64,000 nucleotides of DNA from the NCBI RefSeq assembly GCF_000143415.4, contig NW_003314376.1, positions 280,156 through 344,155 of the forward strand, in the 5' to 3' direction. The notes beneath the pieces were generated by a model. The model had not been told where the DNA came from, did not search any database, and saw only the letters and a program-made list of their open reading frames with translations. Each line of letters begins with the position of its first letter. The stretch's first letter is position 1. Origin of the DNA: Selaginella moellendorffii (taxonomy: Eukaryota; Streptophyta; Lycopodiopsida; Selaginellales; Selaginellaceae). Positions 21,892 to 33,244 of this stretch are shown piece by piece. The translations under genes and the position numbers were made by a program.

Positions 21892-22135
21892 AGCCTCGCC
21901 GCCGGGGTAGCTGCTCGAAAAGCCCTCCTAGGGTTTCTCCCACAGCCGTAGGATCTGGGAGAATTTAACGGTGGTGGAATATCCAGATCCGTAAGATTCG
22001 CATAAAATTTGGGCTCTACCTAATGGTTTAGGGTTCCTCACGGCGCCAAGGCAAATGGCGCAAAGAGAGCAGCAGATTCGGGGCTAGGTTTTGCGCGCCA
22101 GGGGTGTGGGATTCGCGTTTCCGCGGCGCGCAGCT
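21892..22135. promoter_or_regulatory. Short divergent intergenic region, likely bidirectional promoter
   Basis: Only 244 bp separate the start codons of the eEF1B-beta gene (-) and RER1 (+). The stretch contains 'ccctaggg' (overlapping 'aaagccctcctagggtttctcc') and 'aatggtttagggttcc'. The AGGGTTT-type motifs match the telo-box pattern often found upstream of plant translation genes. Both genes are housekeeping, so a shared promoter is plausible; transcription starts are not visible. Confidence 0.5.
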
Positions 22136-22880
22136 ATGGACGGCTATGGCGACATGGATCCCGTCACAGGCGCTGTGAAGCCGGCGATGAAGTGGAAGGA
22201 GGATATTTCGCGCAAGTTCCAGGTCTATCTTGACAAATCGGCTCCGCATCTGGCACTGCGATGGCTCGGCTCGCTCGTCGCGGCTCTAATCTACTGCACC
22301 CGGGTCTACTACCTCAAGGGCTTCTACATTGTCTCGTACGGAGTGGGTATCTATATCCTCAACCTTCTCATAGGGTTCTTGTCGCCGCAAGTGGATCCCG
22401 AGAGCGAGGGGCCGATGCTGCCCACCAAAGGCAGCGACGAGTTTAGACCTTTCATACGTATGCTTCCCGAGTTTAAATTCTGGTGAGCTCTCCCTTTTCC
22501 CCCTTTTTTGTTACTAGACAGAGTGATCGTCCGAAGAAGTCACATACCAATTGCGATTTTTTTTCTTGCTGGTTTTGCAAGGTATGCATTGACAAAGGCG
22601 TTCTGCGTCGCCTTTGCCTTGACGTTCTTTTCGATCTTCGACGTGCCGGTGTTTTGGCCCATCCTGCTGCTCTACTGGGTGGTGCTCTTCGCTCTTACGA
22701 TGAAGCGGCAAATCAAGCACATGATCAAGTATAAGTATGTTCCTTTTTCAGTTGGCAAGCAGGTAAGAGAGATCGTTTTCTATGAGTTTCTTTCCTCGTG
22801 TCGCCGTAGTAAGCTTGGCCCTCTTGCAGCGGTACACGGGTAAAAAGCCTGCCGAGAAGGCAAGCTCGTCGAGAGATTGA
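22136..22880 (+). CDS. RER1: RER1 family ER retrieval receptor
   Basis: A Golgi membrane protein that returns escaped ER membrane proteins in COPI vesicles. Three exons: 22136-22482, 22582-22762, 22830-22880 (579 nt, 192 residues, the usual length). Motifs include '[19 protein letters not shown]', '[19 protein letters not shown]', '[19 protein letters not shown]'-like, and '[19 protein letters not shown]'. There are four hydrophobic segments (about residues 40-60, 60-82, 118-138, 140-160) and a polar Lys-rich tail. The ATG at 22136 gives the typical N-terminus [10 protein letters not shown]. Confidence 0.95.
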
Positions 22881-23217
22881 TGACGATTACGAGAACATGT
22901 GGTTAGTTCATTTACAAGGGGGGCTTCCTGAGCCTTTTCTAGAACTGATGAGTTGCTCTGGAAGAAAAAAATATTCTCTTAACTTTTGGTGTGTGTTGTA
23001 ATTCAAATGCGGTGCTGCTTTCTGCTCCTTCTGGTGGCTGGCCATGTGAGAGGAAGGGAGAAACATAAAGTACTCCGCAGCCGAAAGAGTTCTCCGAACC
23101 AGGTTCCTTGATTGGCGTTTGTCTTGGCTGAACAGTTGTTGGTGTTTCCTTTTCCTTTTTTTTTTTTTTATCTTTGGTTACAGGTCGCACTATAGGCTCA
23201 AAGACAGCAGCACTCAT

Positions 23218-23885
23218 TCAGACCTCTGTTCCAGTTGCAGCTTTTGTCTCGGCCACAATTGGTGCGGGATGAGCTATGAAGGTTGGGAACACATGGCCAG
23301 GCATCAGGACCGACACTCCTTTCCCGTAAGAAGTCTGCTCAAGCGATCAACAGAGCCACCAACAGACAGAGAAAGAAGAAGGCAGTCAGCCCAGCGAAGT
23401 TCGAAAAAAGAAAAGAGCACAGGTCAGGAAGAACTACAGGAAGAATTACAGGAAGAACTGTGAAGGAGAGAACTTACAGTTGGAGACTTCCCAATGGTGG
23501 TGGAGGCAACAATTCCGGAAGAGCCCCACTGCAGTGGCCGCTGAGACATCTGCGAGAACTCGATGTCGAGGTCATGGGGGTGATGGAGCTGGCCGAGGCT
23601 CCGGCGGGGCCGAAGGATCCTCTCGAAGATGGCGATGACGAGGAACATAGAGACGAGGACTGCGATTGCGATGAACGCGAATGACACGGCACTGGCAGTG
23701 GTTGTGTCGTCGTCGTCTCTACGGAAGTTTGAGGCCGTGGGCTTTGCTGCTCCGGACGGTGGTGGTGCGGAGGATTGGAACAGGGAGGCTGGGAGTGGCT
23801 GGAAGTCGATCCAGAGGTCGTCAGTGCCATCCGGGAGGCGTGGAGCTTGGGCTTGATCTAGCTCGTCCCAGCTCAAGCTCCGCAT
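23218..23885 (-). CDS. Plant single-pass membrane protein, unknown function
   Basis: Two exons, 23885-23478 and 23334-23218, give 174 residues. The N-terminus 'MRSLSWDELDQAQAPRLPDG' is acidic and polar, one membrane span lies at about residues 65-87 ('AVSFAFIAIAVLVSMFLVI'), and a basic 'RRSLGQL' follows. The second exon encodes 'SVLMPGHVFPTFIAHPAPI', a pattern I recognise from an uncharacterised plant protein family with a short C-terminal 'VMPG..PTFIA.PAP' motif. Ending in the first exon would miss this motif, so the spliced form is preferred. It is convergent with RER1, 337 bp away. The function is unknown. Confidence 0.75.
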
Positions 23886-25639
23886 AGCTCGAGGATGGAG
23901 AGAAGAGAAGAAGAGGAAGAAGAAGAAGAGAGACGATGGAACGAGTTACTTACGGCAGTGACGACGCCACTCCGGAGCTTCCATCGCCCGAGCAGCGATC
24001 TTCTCCATCTCCCAGGGCTCGAGGATTGGATTCTAGAGATCGAGGCAGCGAAGAACACTAGGGGAGACGAAGACGAAATAGTTTGGAGCTCTCCGAAGAA
24101 CTGGAAGAAGAAGAAGAAAGAACAAGCTGGAATGGAATTAAAAAGAAGAAATGGAGGCTAGCACATGGGGGACCTGGCGAGCTGCTGCTACTGCTGCTGC
24201 TCGCTCGATAGCTCGTGGCGAGTATGATTCGATTCGACAATCAAGGCTCTTACCATTTGGATCGAGGAGATTTTTAACAGTTTGATCTTTGAAGATCCAC
24301 CTAGAACTTAAAACGAGGCGCGACACGTAGAGGCTTCGTTTGAGTTTGTGTGGCCCTGTGGCGAGTTTGTGTTCTTATATATTTTTGCTTCTCTTTTCTC
24401 TAGCATTGGTGCTTATTTTTGCTTTTTCTGTGTTTTTTCTTTTTTTCTCTTTTCTGGCAGAGAAATGCTCGTCGCAGGAGAGACAAGGCAATGTCACAGT
24501 ACAGTTAATTGGATTGATTGTTTCGGCCCCCCTCCAACTTGATTGAAATTGGAGGGGAGAAAGTAAGAAAATTTCCTGAGGTGATAAGTTCATCTTAGAA
24601 CAAAATCCCAGAGATTCGTTCTCGCCAATTTGCTTTAGTCGTCGGTACTAGTCCTGATTCCTCTTGCATAGCTTGCATGACCAAACAGTAGAAACTTTTT
24701 GCCAAATCCAGGTTGTTTGTAAATCCAGTTTGTGGCTTTGGCTGCTTAGCTTTGTTCTTGTGAGTTCTTGTCTCACTCTCTTGTCTTGCAATCAATCAAT
24801 CAATTCCATCCATCAATCCATCGGTTTCAATCAGGATCACCGCCCCAGTGTGAGAAAAAACCCCATGTTTCCATCTGTCTCACAACGAAGCTGGATGGAA
24901 CGAGGAGGACAGGAGCAAAAATCTCGTTTCTAGAAACCATATGAAATTAAATTTGATCTATCCATATGAAGTTCTCCAAAGCTCCTAGAAACCATATGAA
25001 ATAAATTCGATCCAATCGATTAAATCTCTCCAAAGTTCTCCCGAGCCACCCATATTGGAGAGAGTTGCTTTCACAGAAAGAAACAAAGACAGGTCCAGGG
25101 TTCGACTCCTGGGGCCACAAGATTCCACGTCCGACTAAATAATATTCCCTCCCATGTGTCTTTATAACACTTCGCATTCAAACCGCTACATGTGAAGCTC
25201 CAAGCCCTGACTCAAATGTTGGAAGTTTAAATCGACCTTTTTCTTATATTTTTCTTCGTCTCTCTCTTTGATCATCTCTGCCGTGCACGATCCACCAAAC
25301 TATAGAAGGTTTAGAAAAGAACGAACCAACCAACGAAGAGAAATGAAAGAAACAAACCCCGCAACTTTATTCTCGATCGAGCCATTTCCTCAAAAAAGCC
25401 GAAGCTTCTTTCTTTTTTCTACTTCTTCTCGCGATCATTCTTTGGATCTCTCGGCTTTTGAGCTCTACACTGTCTGCCGTGCACGATTGTTAGAAAGCGA
25501 TTGCAAAGAATCTCTTTTTTTTTTCTTGCTTTCGATCAAGGAAGAGAAGAGAAGTAACCGAAGAGAACCTGGCTGTTAAAATCTTTAGTAGACGTCGCGT
25601 CGCGGGCGAGTGAGTTATTTAGTCGAGTGCGTCGTCTCG
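23886..25639. other. Intergenic region without a supported gene
   Basis: The first 450 bp may be 5' leader or promoter of the membrane-protein gene: on its strand there is a CT-rich stretch, and a donor-like 'gccgtaagtaac' near 23957. Beyond that there are T-rich and low-complexity runs. A T-arm-like 'ccagggttcgactcctgg' near 25084 has no complete tRNA around it. The open frames at 24340-24546, 24664-24933 and 25268-25579 are hydrophobic or repetitive and look fortuitous. Confidence 0.5.
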
Positions 25640-27232
25640 TCACCCGCTGGCCGTGGCTTCTTTCAAGCTCCTCACAAAATCTGCTAGCTCTACGATTGTG
25701 ATTTCGTCGCCATCGCGGGTTGCAACGAGTACGGTGTTCGCAATCCCCACAAAAAGACCTGCATGGAAAAAGAAAGACAAAACGGTGAAAAGAAAGTTCT
25801 CTCGAGAGATTTGGATCACAGATCTTACCGCTTTCCACCACGCCAGGAATCATGTTGATTGAGCGTTCCATCTCTGCGGGATTTTTTACTCCATCGGGGA
25901 ACCTGTGAGTTTTTCAGGTTGAGTTTTTGGCACCAATGCCGTTGGAAGTTAACTTAAAAGTTTTCCACACCTGACGTCGACCACCATGTTTCCAAGATCC
26001 GTGATAACGGGTCCATCTTTTCTCAGAGCGTTGCGAATCTCAGGAACTGTTCATAGCAGCAAATTGCAATACGGAACAAAAAGAGAGACAGAGAAAAAGA
26101 ACTTACCTCCACCAAGCCCAACTAAGGCTCGAAGAACTGGTGAAATGGCAAACGGAAGAACCTCCACCTGGATATATTCGATCAAATCAAACACGATCTA
26201 TAGAGTAAAAAAGTTAGAGAAAGTTTCTTACAGGAACAGGAAATGTCAATCCAAGCTTTGAGACGACTTTGGACTGATCGACCAGAATTATGCATTGTTT
26301 AGCCATGGCATCGACAACCTGTGCCACAAACGAGAAACTCGTGACCAGATAAAGAAAAGTTAAAGACCAAAGAAAAGAGAAGTCACCTTCTCCATTGTAT
26401 GAGCAGCACCACCTCCCTAAAATTCGTGTTCTACGGGTGAGCCAAGCCAGGCGAGCAAAGATTTTCAGAGCTACCTTGATCAAGTTCATGGAGGCATCCA
26501 CTTCGTCGGCTCCGTCGAAGGCAAAATCGATCACATTCACGTCATTCAAATCAACCTGATACAGTGGATGATTTACGAGTGCCACGAAAGAAGAAAAGAA
26601 AAAGTTCTCTACTTTCTCGGACTCACAGTTTTCACGCCATACTGACGAGCAAGGATCCTGGATTGATAGCTCGAGGCCACACCCACGACGTCCTTTAACT
26701 GTTCTTACCACAAACAAACGACGAAAAAATCTCACTAAGCCCCGAGAAAGCATGCAAAGAAAAAAACTTCCAAACCTTTCCTTGCGAGACGAGCTTCCCG
26801 AGCTCTTGAATCGCCATGGAAGAAGTGCTGCCAGTGCCAAGCCCCACAATCATCCCAGGCTTGACGAGCTCCACAGCCCGCTTGGCCACGGCACGCTTGA
26901 GCGAGTCCTGCAGCGTGGGATCGATCGCTGCACAGCGCAACACGAATCCGGCAATGCCATTGCCGATCACTTAAACCCTAAACCCTGGAACTCGCATCGC
27001 CACTACCTGGAGCAGCAGCGGCGGCGGTGGTGACCGCGCGCACGACCTCGAGTCGATTCCCCCCGCGCAGCGTGCTCGCCATGAAATCTGCCCGAAATAC
27101 GAGAGAGGAGAAGGAGGAGGAACCCTTGAAATTCAAATGCCGCGGCAAATCGCCCCCGGGGCTGCCAAATCTGGCGGCGCCGCTAGTAGAGATAGCGGCG
27201 GCGGCGTTGCCATGGATCGCCGTAGCTGCCAT
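25640..27232 (-). CDS. Ribose-5-phosphate isomerase, plastid type
   Basis: Interconverts ribose-5-phosphate and ribulose-5-phosphate in the Calvin cycle and pentose phosphate pathway (RpiA family). Ten exons: 27232-27007, 26927-26776, 26698-26627, 26555-26475, 26416-26387, 26318-26232, 26167-26107, 26046-25971, 25902-25829, 25758-25640 (978 nt, 325 residues). About 75 N-terminal residues are Ala/Ser/Arg-rich, like a plastid transit peptide. Motifs are 'GMIVGLGTGSTSSMAI' (about 100-115), 'FAFDGADEVDASMNLIKGGG' (161-180), and 'QCIILVDQSKVVSKLG'. It ends 'IVELADFVRSLKEATASG'. The start at 27232 gives the longest frame with targeting character; a second ATG (27081) lies within it. Confidence 0.93.
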
Positions 27233-28600
27233 CGCCGCGAAAAAGAGGAAGTGGGCATGGAGGAGGAAGCATTTGAATGTGGCCACGGCAGCGCTGGTCC
27301 ATTCGATGTGGTGTCGCGGTGGACGGCCACGATGGCCTATGATTTCTATAGCATGCGGACAAAGATCCTTGTTCTATCGTGGAAACACTACACATTTTCT
27401 TCTACAGTACTTAGAAAAACTTTCAAGGCTTTCCAGAGCCAAAAACTCGATTTTTTCGATTGAATCAAAGAGGACTTTCGATTTATCTCTGTTTAACATG
27501 ATGATCTACGAAGTTCTTGAGTTTTTTCAGCCCAGAACGTAGATTTGCGTGAGCTCTACTTCACAAAAGCTCTCCATGTTACATAGTTTTACAGATTTGC
27601 GTGAGCTCTACTCACGAAAACTTCACAAAAGCCTGCTTTTTGATCGATCAAACTGTGCCACTGCGAGCTCAGTAGAAAAAAAAAAGAGAACTAATACCAG
27701 CAGCGTCGTCATCATTCGTAGCCAGCGTCATGCTTCATGATTTCTCTCCGAGTCTCTCGCCCTCTAGAAAAGAAAAGAAGTCTCCACAAACCTCACTGTA
27801 CGCGGTACTAGCGCCTCGCAGAGGGATCTCTCCTTTCTCTTCCAAAACGGTGCGCACTAAAAGCATCAGTGCCACCAGCAAGTGTCCTGGATCCCAACTT
27901 AAGAACGTCTGGCCTTCCCAAAGACCACGAAAAAAGTTAGAAACACGACGAGAAGTTTTCGTCCGAGAATACAAGGAGAGTGTAAACGCAAACTTAGATA
28001 CCTGATGATTTGGAGACGCGAGCACTGATTACTGTACGCTCCATCGCTCAGACCGGGCTCCAGTCTTTGTTCCGGCAGACGGTGCCTGCGAAAATCCATC
28101 CTTTTGGCGGAGCGAGCACGGGAAAGGAAAGCAAAGCCATATATCTATCAGTCTACACAAGTTAACCATCGCGCAGCCCACTCCAAGCGTGAAAACGACA
28201 TACGAATCGAGCGAGCAGCTTTTGTTAGTCTAGTAACTAGTGCAAGCGAGAAAATACCTACAAGTACACGTATAGTTGTAGTGGCGATGTCGAATTCTAC
28301 CTGGCCAAGGTGACACCTACGGCGACGGGGAATTGCCAAAAACAAAGTGAGCGAACCGAAAACCAAGAGCAAAGAACGACAAAACCAAACTTCTCTCTCG
28401 TCGGTGATCGTCAGAAGATCTCGAGAGCTTTTGCGAGTTCCTTGCTCCAAGTTGAATCGCGGGACTTGGAAGCTTTGCTCTCGCTGGCTGCAATCACAGC
28501 AAGACCACAAGTGGGATTAGTATGACGATTCAATGATCACGAGCTAAAGATGCACACAAAAAAATGGAGTAGAGATCACGGCTATAGCGTCGAAATGATT
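27233..28600. other. Intergenic region upstream of MIR396, no supported coding gene
   Basis: Short direct repeats occur near 27541-27640 ('agatttgcgtgagctctact' twice, each followed by 'cacaaaagc'). Open frames on both strands (for example 28148-28510 on -, 27735-28025 on -) have no recognised motif. The region may hold the MIR396 promoter and the 5' part of its primary transcript (inference). Confidence 0.45.
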
Positions 28601-28611
28601 CACAAGCTTCT

Positions 28612-28785
28612 GAATCCGGCCATTGTTTCCCACAGCTTTCTTGAACTTCGTACTCTTACTGGTGAGTTTCTTTCAAGGGGAGACCAAGGACGAGACGAGG
28701 AGATGAGAAATACCACAACGTTTTCTGATCCTCCTGCCTTGGAAGAGCACCAGGTTCAAGAAAGCCGTGGAAAAGCATGAGAGGA
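28612..28785 (+). ncRNA. MIR396: MIR396 microRNA precursor
   Basis: The 5' arm at 28628-28648 carries the miR396 sequence with core 'ccacagctttcttgaactt' (first bases T-C-C-C instead of the common T-T-C-C). The 3' arm at 28754-28774 carries its star partner ('gttcaagaaagccgtgg'). The arms pair over roughly 40 bp, from 'cattgtttcccacagc' on one side to 'ccgtggaaaagcatg' on the other, with few mismatches and G-U pairs, around a loop of about 80 bp. miR396 in land plants guides cleavage of GROWTH-REGULATING FACTOR mRNAs. The 5'-arm position of the mature RNA sets the strand as +. The open frame across the hairpin (28550-28780) is fortuitous. Confidence 0.88.
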
Positions 28786-31650
28786 TTCTTTGAAATGAGT
28801 AAACTTGGCAGTGATTCTTCGGTTCTCTCCTAGATATCTAGAGTAGTCGGACTTGCTCGAGAGCCGTGACATCTCACAAACTTTAAATTGTTCGCGACAA
28901 AGCGAAGATCACGAGCTGCGAGCTCTTGGGTCTCACACACTCCTTCCTGACGAAAAGAGAGAGCGTGTAGGAAACTCGAATCACTAGGACGAACGAAGAG
29001 GATGATGCAATGCAAGCTCACACCAAAATCGCAAGCACGAGAACGGACGAGAACCACGCAAGAGGAATGAAACGGAAGTGACAATCGTCAAAGAAACGAG
29101 AACGAGCAGCGCACGTTTAAATAGCTGCTGCGACTCACACCACTGCAGCTTTGCTAGAGACAGGGCTAGCTCTTCCTTGGCAGTCCACAGGAGAGAAAAA
29201 AAATAAAGGAGAGAAAATCAAAGAGAGGCGGATTTGAATCAGCCCCTGGCTGGACCGGCTCTGGGATTAGAAGAATTGGGTGTGAATTTGGGATTTCCTC
29301 CTCCCTGGCCATGGATTTGCGACAAGCACACAGAGATCAAGGAGAAAAAGCAGTTGTAGCCTCTCCTGGGAGGCCTGGAGCTCCCTCTCTCTCGCCTATA
29401 CATCTTAGCTCCTGCCCAGCACGCACACACACGCGCATACTACTACGACATGGAAATCAATGAATGCGCTCCCTGGAAATCTGTCCCCCGCAGCAAGCAC
29501 AGCCAGCGAGAGAAAGGGGAGAGAGAGAGAGAGGGAGAGAGAGAGAGAGAGAGGAGAGAAAAGAGAGAGAGAGGAGAAAGAGGGAATTTTCCCCTCTCGC
29601 CGAGGAAATCCCTGCCCTGGCGCTGGCGCTGGCGCTGCCTCGCCATGGCGCACGCATGCACGCACAATCCGCACGCCCGCACGCCGGTCACGACCATAGC
29701 CAAGCCAAGAACCCTAAAAAATCCCTCCCAGCGTAGAACTCCCATCGTTTTTGTATATATACCCCGCCAAAGCCGTATGTACGCCGGCCAGTTGGGGGTT
29801 CGATTCCCGTCCGCAACCGCCAGCGAGCGAGCGTACATACTCTCTAGCGTATGTACGGACACGCGTGCTCTGCTCGTAGGCTGGTATTGGGATTTGAGAC
29901 GTAATGTGTACGTCCTGCATACATTCAATCAAGTATGTATCTTAGTACCATAACTTGTATGTGTACATGTATGTATGCATGTATACTGACAGAGCTATGC
30001 TACAAGCACCGCGTTATCTTTGCTTTCTTTGCAGTATTTTTTTTTTTTTCGTGGGCGTTGGTTTACGCTCACACGCCGATGTCGTTACCGGGATTCGGGA
30101 CCAAAGCTCAGTAAGCAATGCAAAGCAAAGAAAATTCAAAGAAAAAAGCGCGAGGCGAGCGGGCGTTTCTATGTTTGACTTTGGCGAGCTCAAAGTTTCA
30201 AGCTGGCTGGCGAAAACCAAAATCTATACAAAAAAGAAGCGAGTGTTAAATGAAGCTCGGAGCGCGGGCGAACGAGAATGGAAGTTCTCTTACCTTGCGC
30301 AGTGACTCGTGAGTGAGTGATAGCTTGAAAAACGTATAAACAATGCTGTCTGTGATGTTTGAACGAACTTGGCAGCACCGCTGGCCGTGTCTGTCTGTGC
30401 CTTGCCTGCCTGATTGATCGATTTGTTGCGAGATATAACTTAAAAAGCTGTTCTTCTCTGAGTCCGTGCAGTGCGACGCAAGCAGCGGTGAATACGCGAC
30501 GGCTTCGCATAGCTTCTTTCAAAAAAGAAAAGAAAGAGAGCAAATAAAAAACGGCTTTTCACCTTGATTGTCTCCCCCGCCTCTCAATCCATGCTCCAAC
30601 AGCTCGACAGTGATTGCACAGCCAGCGAGCGCGGCGGGGATGCTGCTTCTGCCAAAAACCAAAGAGAAGATCAACGAGCAAGTCATTTAGAGAACCACTG
30701 ATTACCTGGACAGCGATCGCCCACCAGGAGACCTGCTTTTAAATGATTAGACTGAAAGCTCTTGACAAAGAAGTAAGAGAAATCAATCAGTCAATCCATC
30801 CAGGAGCCAGAATTTTTCATCTGATCACTACTTAGCCGTAGGAGCTAGCTCCAAAAGCCGAAGGCCTTAAAGGTAAGCTGTAGTTAGGTGCCATAGCTCA
30901 AGCCAAGCCTGTTTGGTATGCTTGCACTGTACCTGGGAAGGAGGACGACGCTGTACATGGTACTGCCTACCTACGAAGCCATGTGAGTGGCATATACGCG
31001 TGGCCCCTGCCTGAGAAAGAAGTAACCATCAGTCTATCTCCTAGTTTGTATATAGTTGCTACATGCTATACCTCTATAGAGATGGAAGCTTTCCACCCAC
31101 CTTTCATTTGTTTGCAAGGCGTTGGACACACCTACTTGTAAATTACTGCCTTTGCGTGCCAGGAAAGGAGACTCTTCAGGAAACCAGAGGAAGGAGGAGT
31201 TCCTCCTGGACAACCAAAGAAAACAATGAAAAAGTTAGCAAGGGCTTAACAAACTCAAAGAGCAATGCAAGGCTTCCTTTACCTCGGCAAGTGGTTGAAA
31301 GAAGCATCCGGCGACCAGGTCCAATCCAAGCCGCGGGCCCTATAGTAAGCTGTTAAAAGCCTTTTCAGTGCTCTTAATCGCTCCACCACCATGGCGTCGT
31401 CGTTTTCAGTGAAGCTGCACAGAGGAAGTAACCACCGATACAGACACCTGGGCTGAAATTTCTCTCTTTTCTCTGCTTCTTTCTTCTCGGAAACGTTTCC
31501 CGTCAGTGATCTCTCTCGCGAGAGCCATGCTTGCTGTGTCCTGGGAAGCTTTGCAAATGCACGTAGTCACACACAACTGTTTAGTCATTCAAGTATAGAC
31601 AGGAGCCACACTTACTGTACAAAACTGAAGCGGGGTCGTAATCCCTGTAA
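28786..31650. other. Intergenic region with GA microsatellite, no supported coding gene
   Basis: This may contain the 3' part of the MIR396 transcript and the 3' UTR of the nitrilase gene. A GA-rich microsatellite lies at 29509-29582. A T-arm-like 'gggggttcgattccc' near 29793 lacks the rest of a tRNA. Repeated 'gtatgta' steps occur around 29775-29990. Open frames here lack recognised motifs; those across the GA tract are artefacts of simple sequence. Confidence 0.45.
29509..29582. repeat. GA microsatellite
   Basis: Imperfect (GA)n with GGA and GAA variants runs for about 74 bp. GA/CT tracts are common near plant promoters and 5' UTRs; no gene start is assigned here. Confidence 0.9.
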
Positions 31651-32980
31651 CTATGGTAGCATGGGACTACCCGCCTCGCCTAGCTTATAATCAGCCCTCT
31701 TTTCGTCTGGAACAAAAGTCACCGGCACATATTGCTTCTCATTTATTGTGAGACTTAGCACCTCTGGCCGCGAGTAATGACCCACCACATCAAACTCAAA
31801 CTTGGTCCTGATGATCTCTCCCACGTCTGCTTGAAAGTTGATCGCGGTCATTAGTTCCGCATTCAAGCACGCAAGGAAGTGGTGACAACGTACCTAAATC
31901 GGCTGATAAAACGGCTTCGCCTTCGTAGTGTGGTCCCGCAAGAATGTCGCCGGACGGGGATATGATTGCACTACCACCAGCGCAGACCACCTCGTCTGGA
32001 GATGCCTCTTCAGCGAATCCCGCGAATGTGTAGTCTGGGCTTGGAGGATAATCCCTTCTCCGGCAAAACTGGTTGCAGGACAAAACGAAGCATCCGCCCT
32101 CGACAGCAATGTGCCGGATTGTAGCCTGCCAGGCTTCTCTCGAATCAGCTGTTGGTGCACAGTAAAACTCCACACCTGTACACAAAGACCGGTTAGAGCA
32201 CACTAAGACAATCGGACTTCCGTTACCTTTAGCATATAATGCTGTTCGCAAAAGAGGCATGCGGTTTTCCCAGCAAACAAGGCCGCCGACACGGCCAAGC
32301 TCGGTTTTGTAAACAGGCAAAGTGGAGCCGTCACCATAGCCAAAGATCAGCCTCTCGGCAGCGGTAGGAACGCACTTACGATGCTTGCCAAGGAAAACAC
32401 CCTGTGAGTCGAAAAATAAAATGCTGCAGTATAGTGTACCACCCGAGCGCTCGATCACGCCCATGACTAAGTTCACTCTAAACTTGGCAGCAGCAGCCGC
32501 GAGAAGATCAACCTCCGGACCTGCGAGAAAAATGATAAGATCCTTTTCCAGAACTTTGGAAGAAAAGAGCCTCTTCTTAGGAGATCTAGTATTGTTTCTC
32601 ACCTGGGACATCGATAGCACACGAGTGATATCGACGAAACTCTTCACGGCCTTGCGAAGATCGATATCCAACAGCAGTGCCAAACGTGGATCCTCGAGGA
32701 TAGCCTCCCACAAACGCCTCTGGAAAGACTACCAGCTGCGATCCCAGCGTCGCGGCGGCGGCGATCAGCTTCTCGGCCTTGGCTGCCACAACATTTCATC
32801 CATTTCATGCGAAATATTCCCAAACCAAAGCGATCGACCAGAAACCTCACCGATCGTTGCAGGAGTGTCGCCGTAAATCGTCGACGCTTGCACGACGCTA
32901 GCGCGCACCCAGTTCGATGCGGGAAATGCCGCCATATCCACCTCCGGCAGCGACGCTGGCACGAGCGCGATCTCCTCCAT
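31651..32980 (-). CDS. NIT4: Nitrilase, NIT4 type (beta-cyanoalanine)
   Basis: A thiol enzyme of the nitrilase superfamily. Plant NIT4 enzymes hydrolyse beta-cyanoalanine to Asn and Asp with ammonia in cyanide detoxification. Five exons: 32980-32851, 32782-32603, 32520-32227, 32175-31894, 31826-31651 (1062 nt, 353 residues). The catalytic triad is visible: Glu65 in '[19 protein letters not shown]', Lys152 in '[15 protein letters not shown]', and Cys186 in '[19 protein letters not shown]'. Further family signs are '[14 protein letters not shown]', '[18 protein letters not shown]' and '[13 protein letters not shown]'. The N-terminus is shorter than that of Arabidopsis NIT4. It is divergent from the MADS-box gene. 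Confidence 0.93.
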
Positions 32981-33244
32981 CGCTAGAACCCTAAAAATTC
33001 TTTACTAAACCCCTAGAACCCTAACATCTCAATGGTAAAAAGTAACGATTAAAAGGTGACAAGGGCCCGTTAAAATCGCGACGCGAAAACAGAATGTTTG
33101 AGTGACAATGCCAACTCAAGATAGAAACTGGTACTTAGTCAATGAATCACTGTTTGAAAAACCACCCAGTTCTCTCCAAGAGCCCTAAATTTCCATTTCC
33201 ATTCTTCCCTCTCGATCGACATCACGATTGCGCGATTGCGATCC

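Noticed and set aside
25078-25110. T-arm-like sequence 'ccagggttcgactcctgg'
   Set aside because: No acceptor stem, D-arm or anticodon arm could be placed around it; probably chance or a very old tRNA-derived fragment.
28148-28525. Open frames on both strands near MIR396
   Set aside because: No recognised motif, Arg/Ser-rich composition, and no coherent splice pattern; considered fortuitous.
29785-29815. Second T-arm-like sequence 'gggggttcgattccc'
   Set aside because: The rest of a tRNA is missing and the flanks do not pair; not called as a tRNA.
29405-29953. Several overlapping long open frames across the GA tract
   Set aside because: They are created by the GA microsatellite, which lacks stops in several frames.
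30826-31015. Possible further microRNA hairpin ('tgcactgtacctgggaagg')
   Set aside because: It resembles miR408 only loosely and no matching arm was found.
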